From positions 25,036,877 through 25,100,876 of the forward strand of contig OX155951.1 in assembly GCA_944548615.1 (NCBI GenBank): a DNA stretch of 64,000 bases, written 5' to 3'. The notes under the pieces are model-generated. The model was not told the DNA's origin and did not search any database. It worked only from the letters and a program-made list of their open reading frames with translations. Position 1 is the stretch's first letter. Each line of letters opens with the position of its first letter. Made by a program: the position numbers and the translations under genes. Shown here piece by piece: positions 63,471-64,000 of this stretch. The DNA comes from Micropterix aruncella (lineage: Eukaryota; Arthropoda; Insecta; Lepidoptera; Micropterigidae).

Positions 63471-64000
63471 CTTAAGAAATGCCGAACAAATGTGGAGGTG
63501 AGGTGTTCAGAAGAAAAACGACGTTGGAACAACGAGCTATTCATAAAAATAATAATAAAATGAAGGCACTACTATAAAATACCCAAATTTTGACAGCTTC
63601 TTCATATTCAGACGACGGATTAAATATACATGTTCAAGCTCATGCGATTCGTTGTTTATAAAACACGGATAACATTGTTGAGCATCTATCGAGGCGATAC
63701 TCCTAGAAAAATATTGGCCACGCATTCGAATTTCTAATATTAAGCAAAATCTCTAATCGTCGCTAGAATTAAAAGGTATATCGAGTAAGTGGGTTTTGCT
63801 TTTACTGTAGTTTGTGTAACCAGTACAGTATACCAGTATGATCTTCATAATTCTGATATAATTAATATTTTAGATATAATCTAGAAAATGCACTCTGTAT
63901 TAAAAATGGTAATTGGCCCAATCAACCGTTACTTTTTTTTGTATGCATTTTTAGGTGACTATGCATAAATGACCTTTAATTTTAAATTGTTGTTTGGGTT

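Overview
This is a eukaryotic, AT-rich intergenic or intronic window, most likely from a moth or butterfly (Lepidoptera). The evidence is short phase-matched exons separated by kilobase introns, many TAGGTA/ACCTACCT motifs, very long (AT)n arrays, tRNA-derived SINEs, dead non-LTR retrotransposon tails, Helitron-like ends (CTAG before T) and pogo/mariner remnants. The species cannot be named from sequence alone. There are no operons, bacterial signals or CRISPR arrays.

Only one ordinary host gene is supported. Three consecutive minus-strand exons (17520-17151, 15661-15488, 12107-11728) have canonical acceptors and donors and matching splice phases. Together they encode about 308 residues of a Ser/Pro-rich, nuclear-regulator-like protein with a PLNLCTK motif. 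Its DNA-binding domain is not in the window. A Blimp-1/PRDM1-like identity is a guess. At the far end (about 62250-62930, minus) lies a scrambled clip-domain serine protease pseudogene.

The rest is a transposon graveyard. Region by region: 0-5 kb, noncoding DNA with a reverse-transcriptase scrap and a tRNA-SINE; 5.5-8.8 kb, two LINE 3' ends, a TIR element and a 5S-derived repeat; 10.5-17.5 kb, the host exons with LINEs and MITEs in their introns; 19-27 kb, small inverted repeats, a ~344-bp tandem repeat split by a LINE, an endonuclease fragment and Helitron ends; 27-38 kb, GC-rich islands, a 450-bp (AT)n array, paired MITEs and LINE tails; 38-49 kb, four copies of a ~0.65-kb Helitron-like repeat, more LINE tails and a mariner catalytic scrap; 49.9-52.55 kb, a near-complete but broken pogo-type transposon with TIRs, TA duplication and a C-terminal PHD-like finger; 52.8-61.9 kb, nested TIR elements, a GC-rich island and a 66-bp-arm inverted repeat set between two (AT)n arrays; 62-64 kb, the protease pseudogene.

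The window shows no multi-gene system. The most useful observations are the unannotated three-exon gene, the protease pseudogene with reversed domain order, the 5S-rRNA-derived repeat family, the pogo element with iterated subterminal motifs, and several nested or hairpin-ended repeat families.
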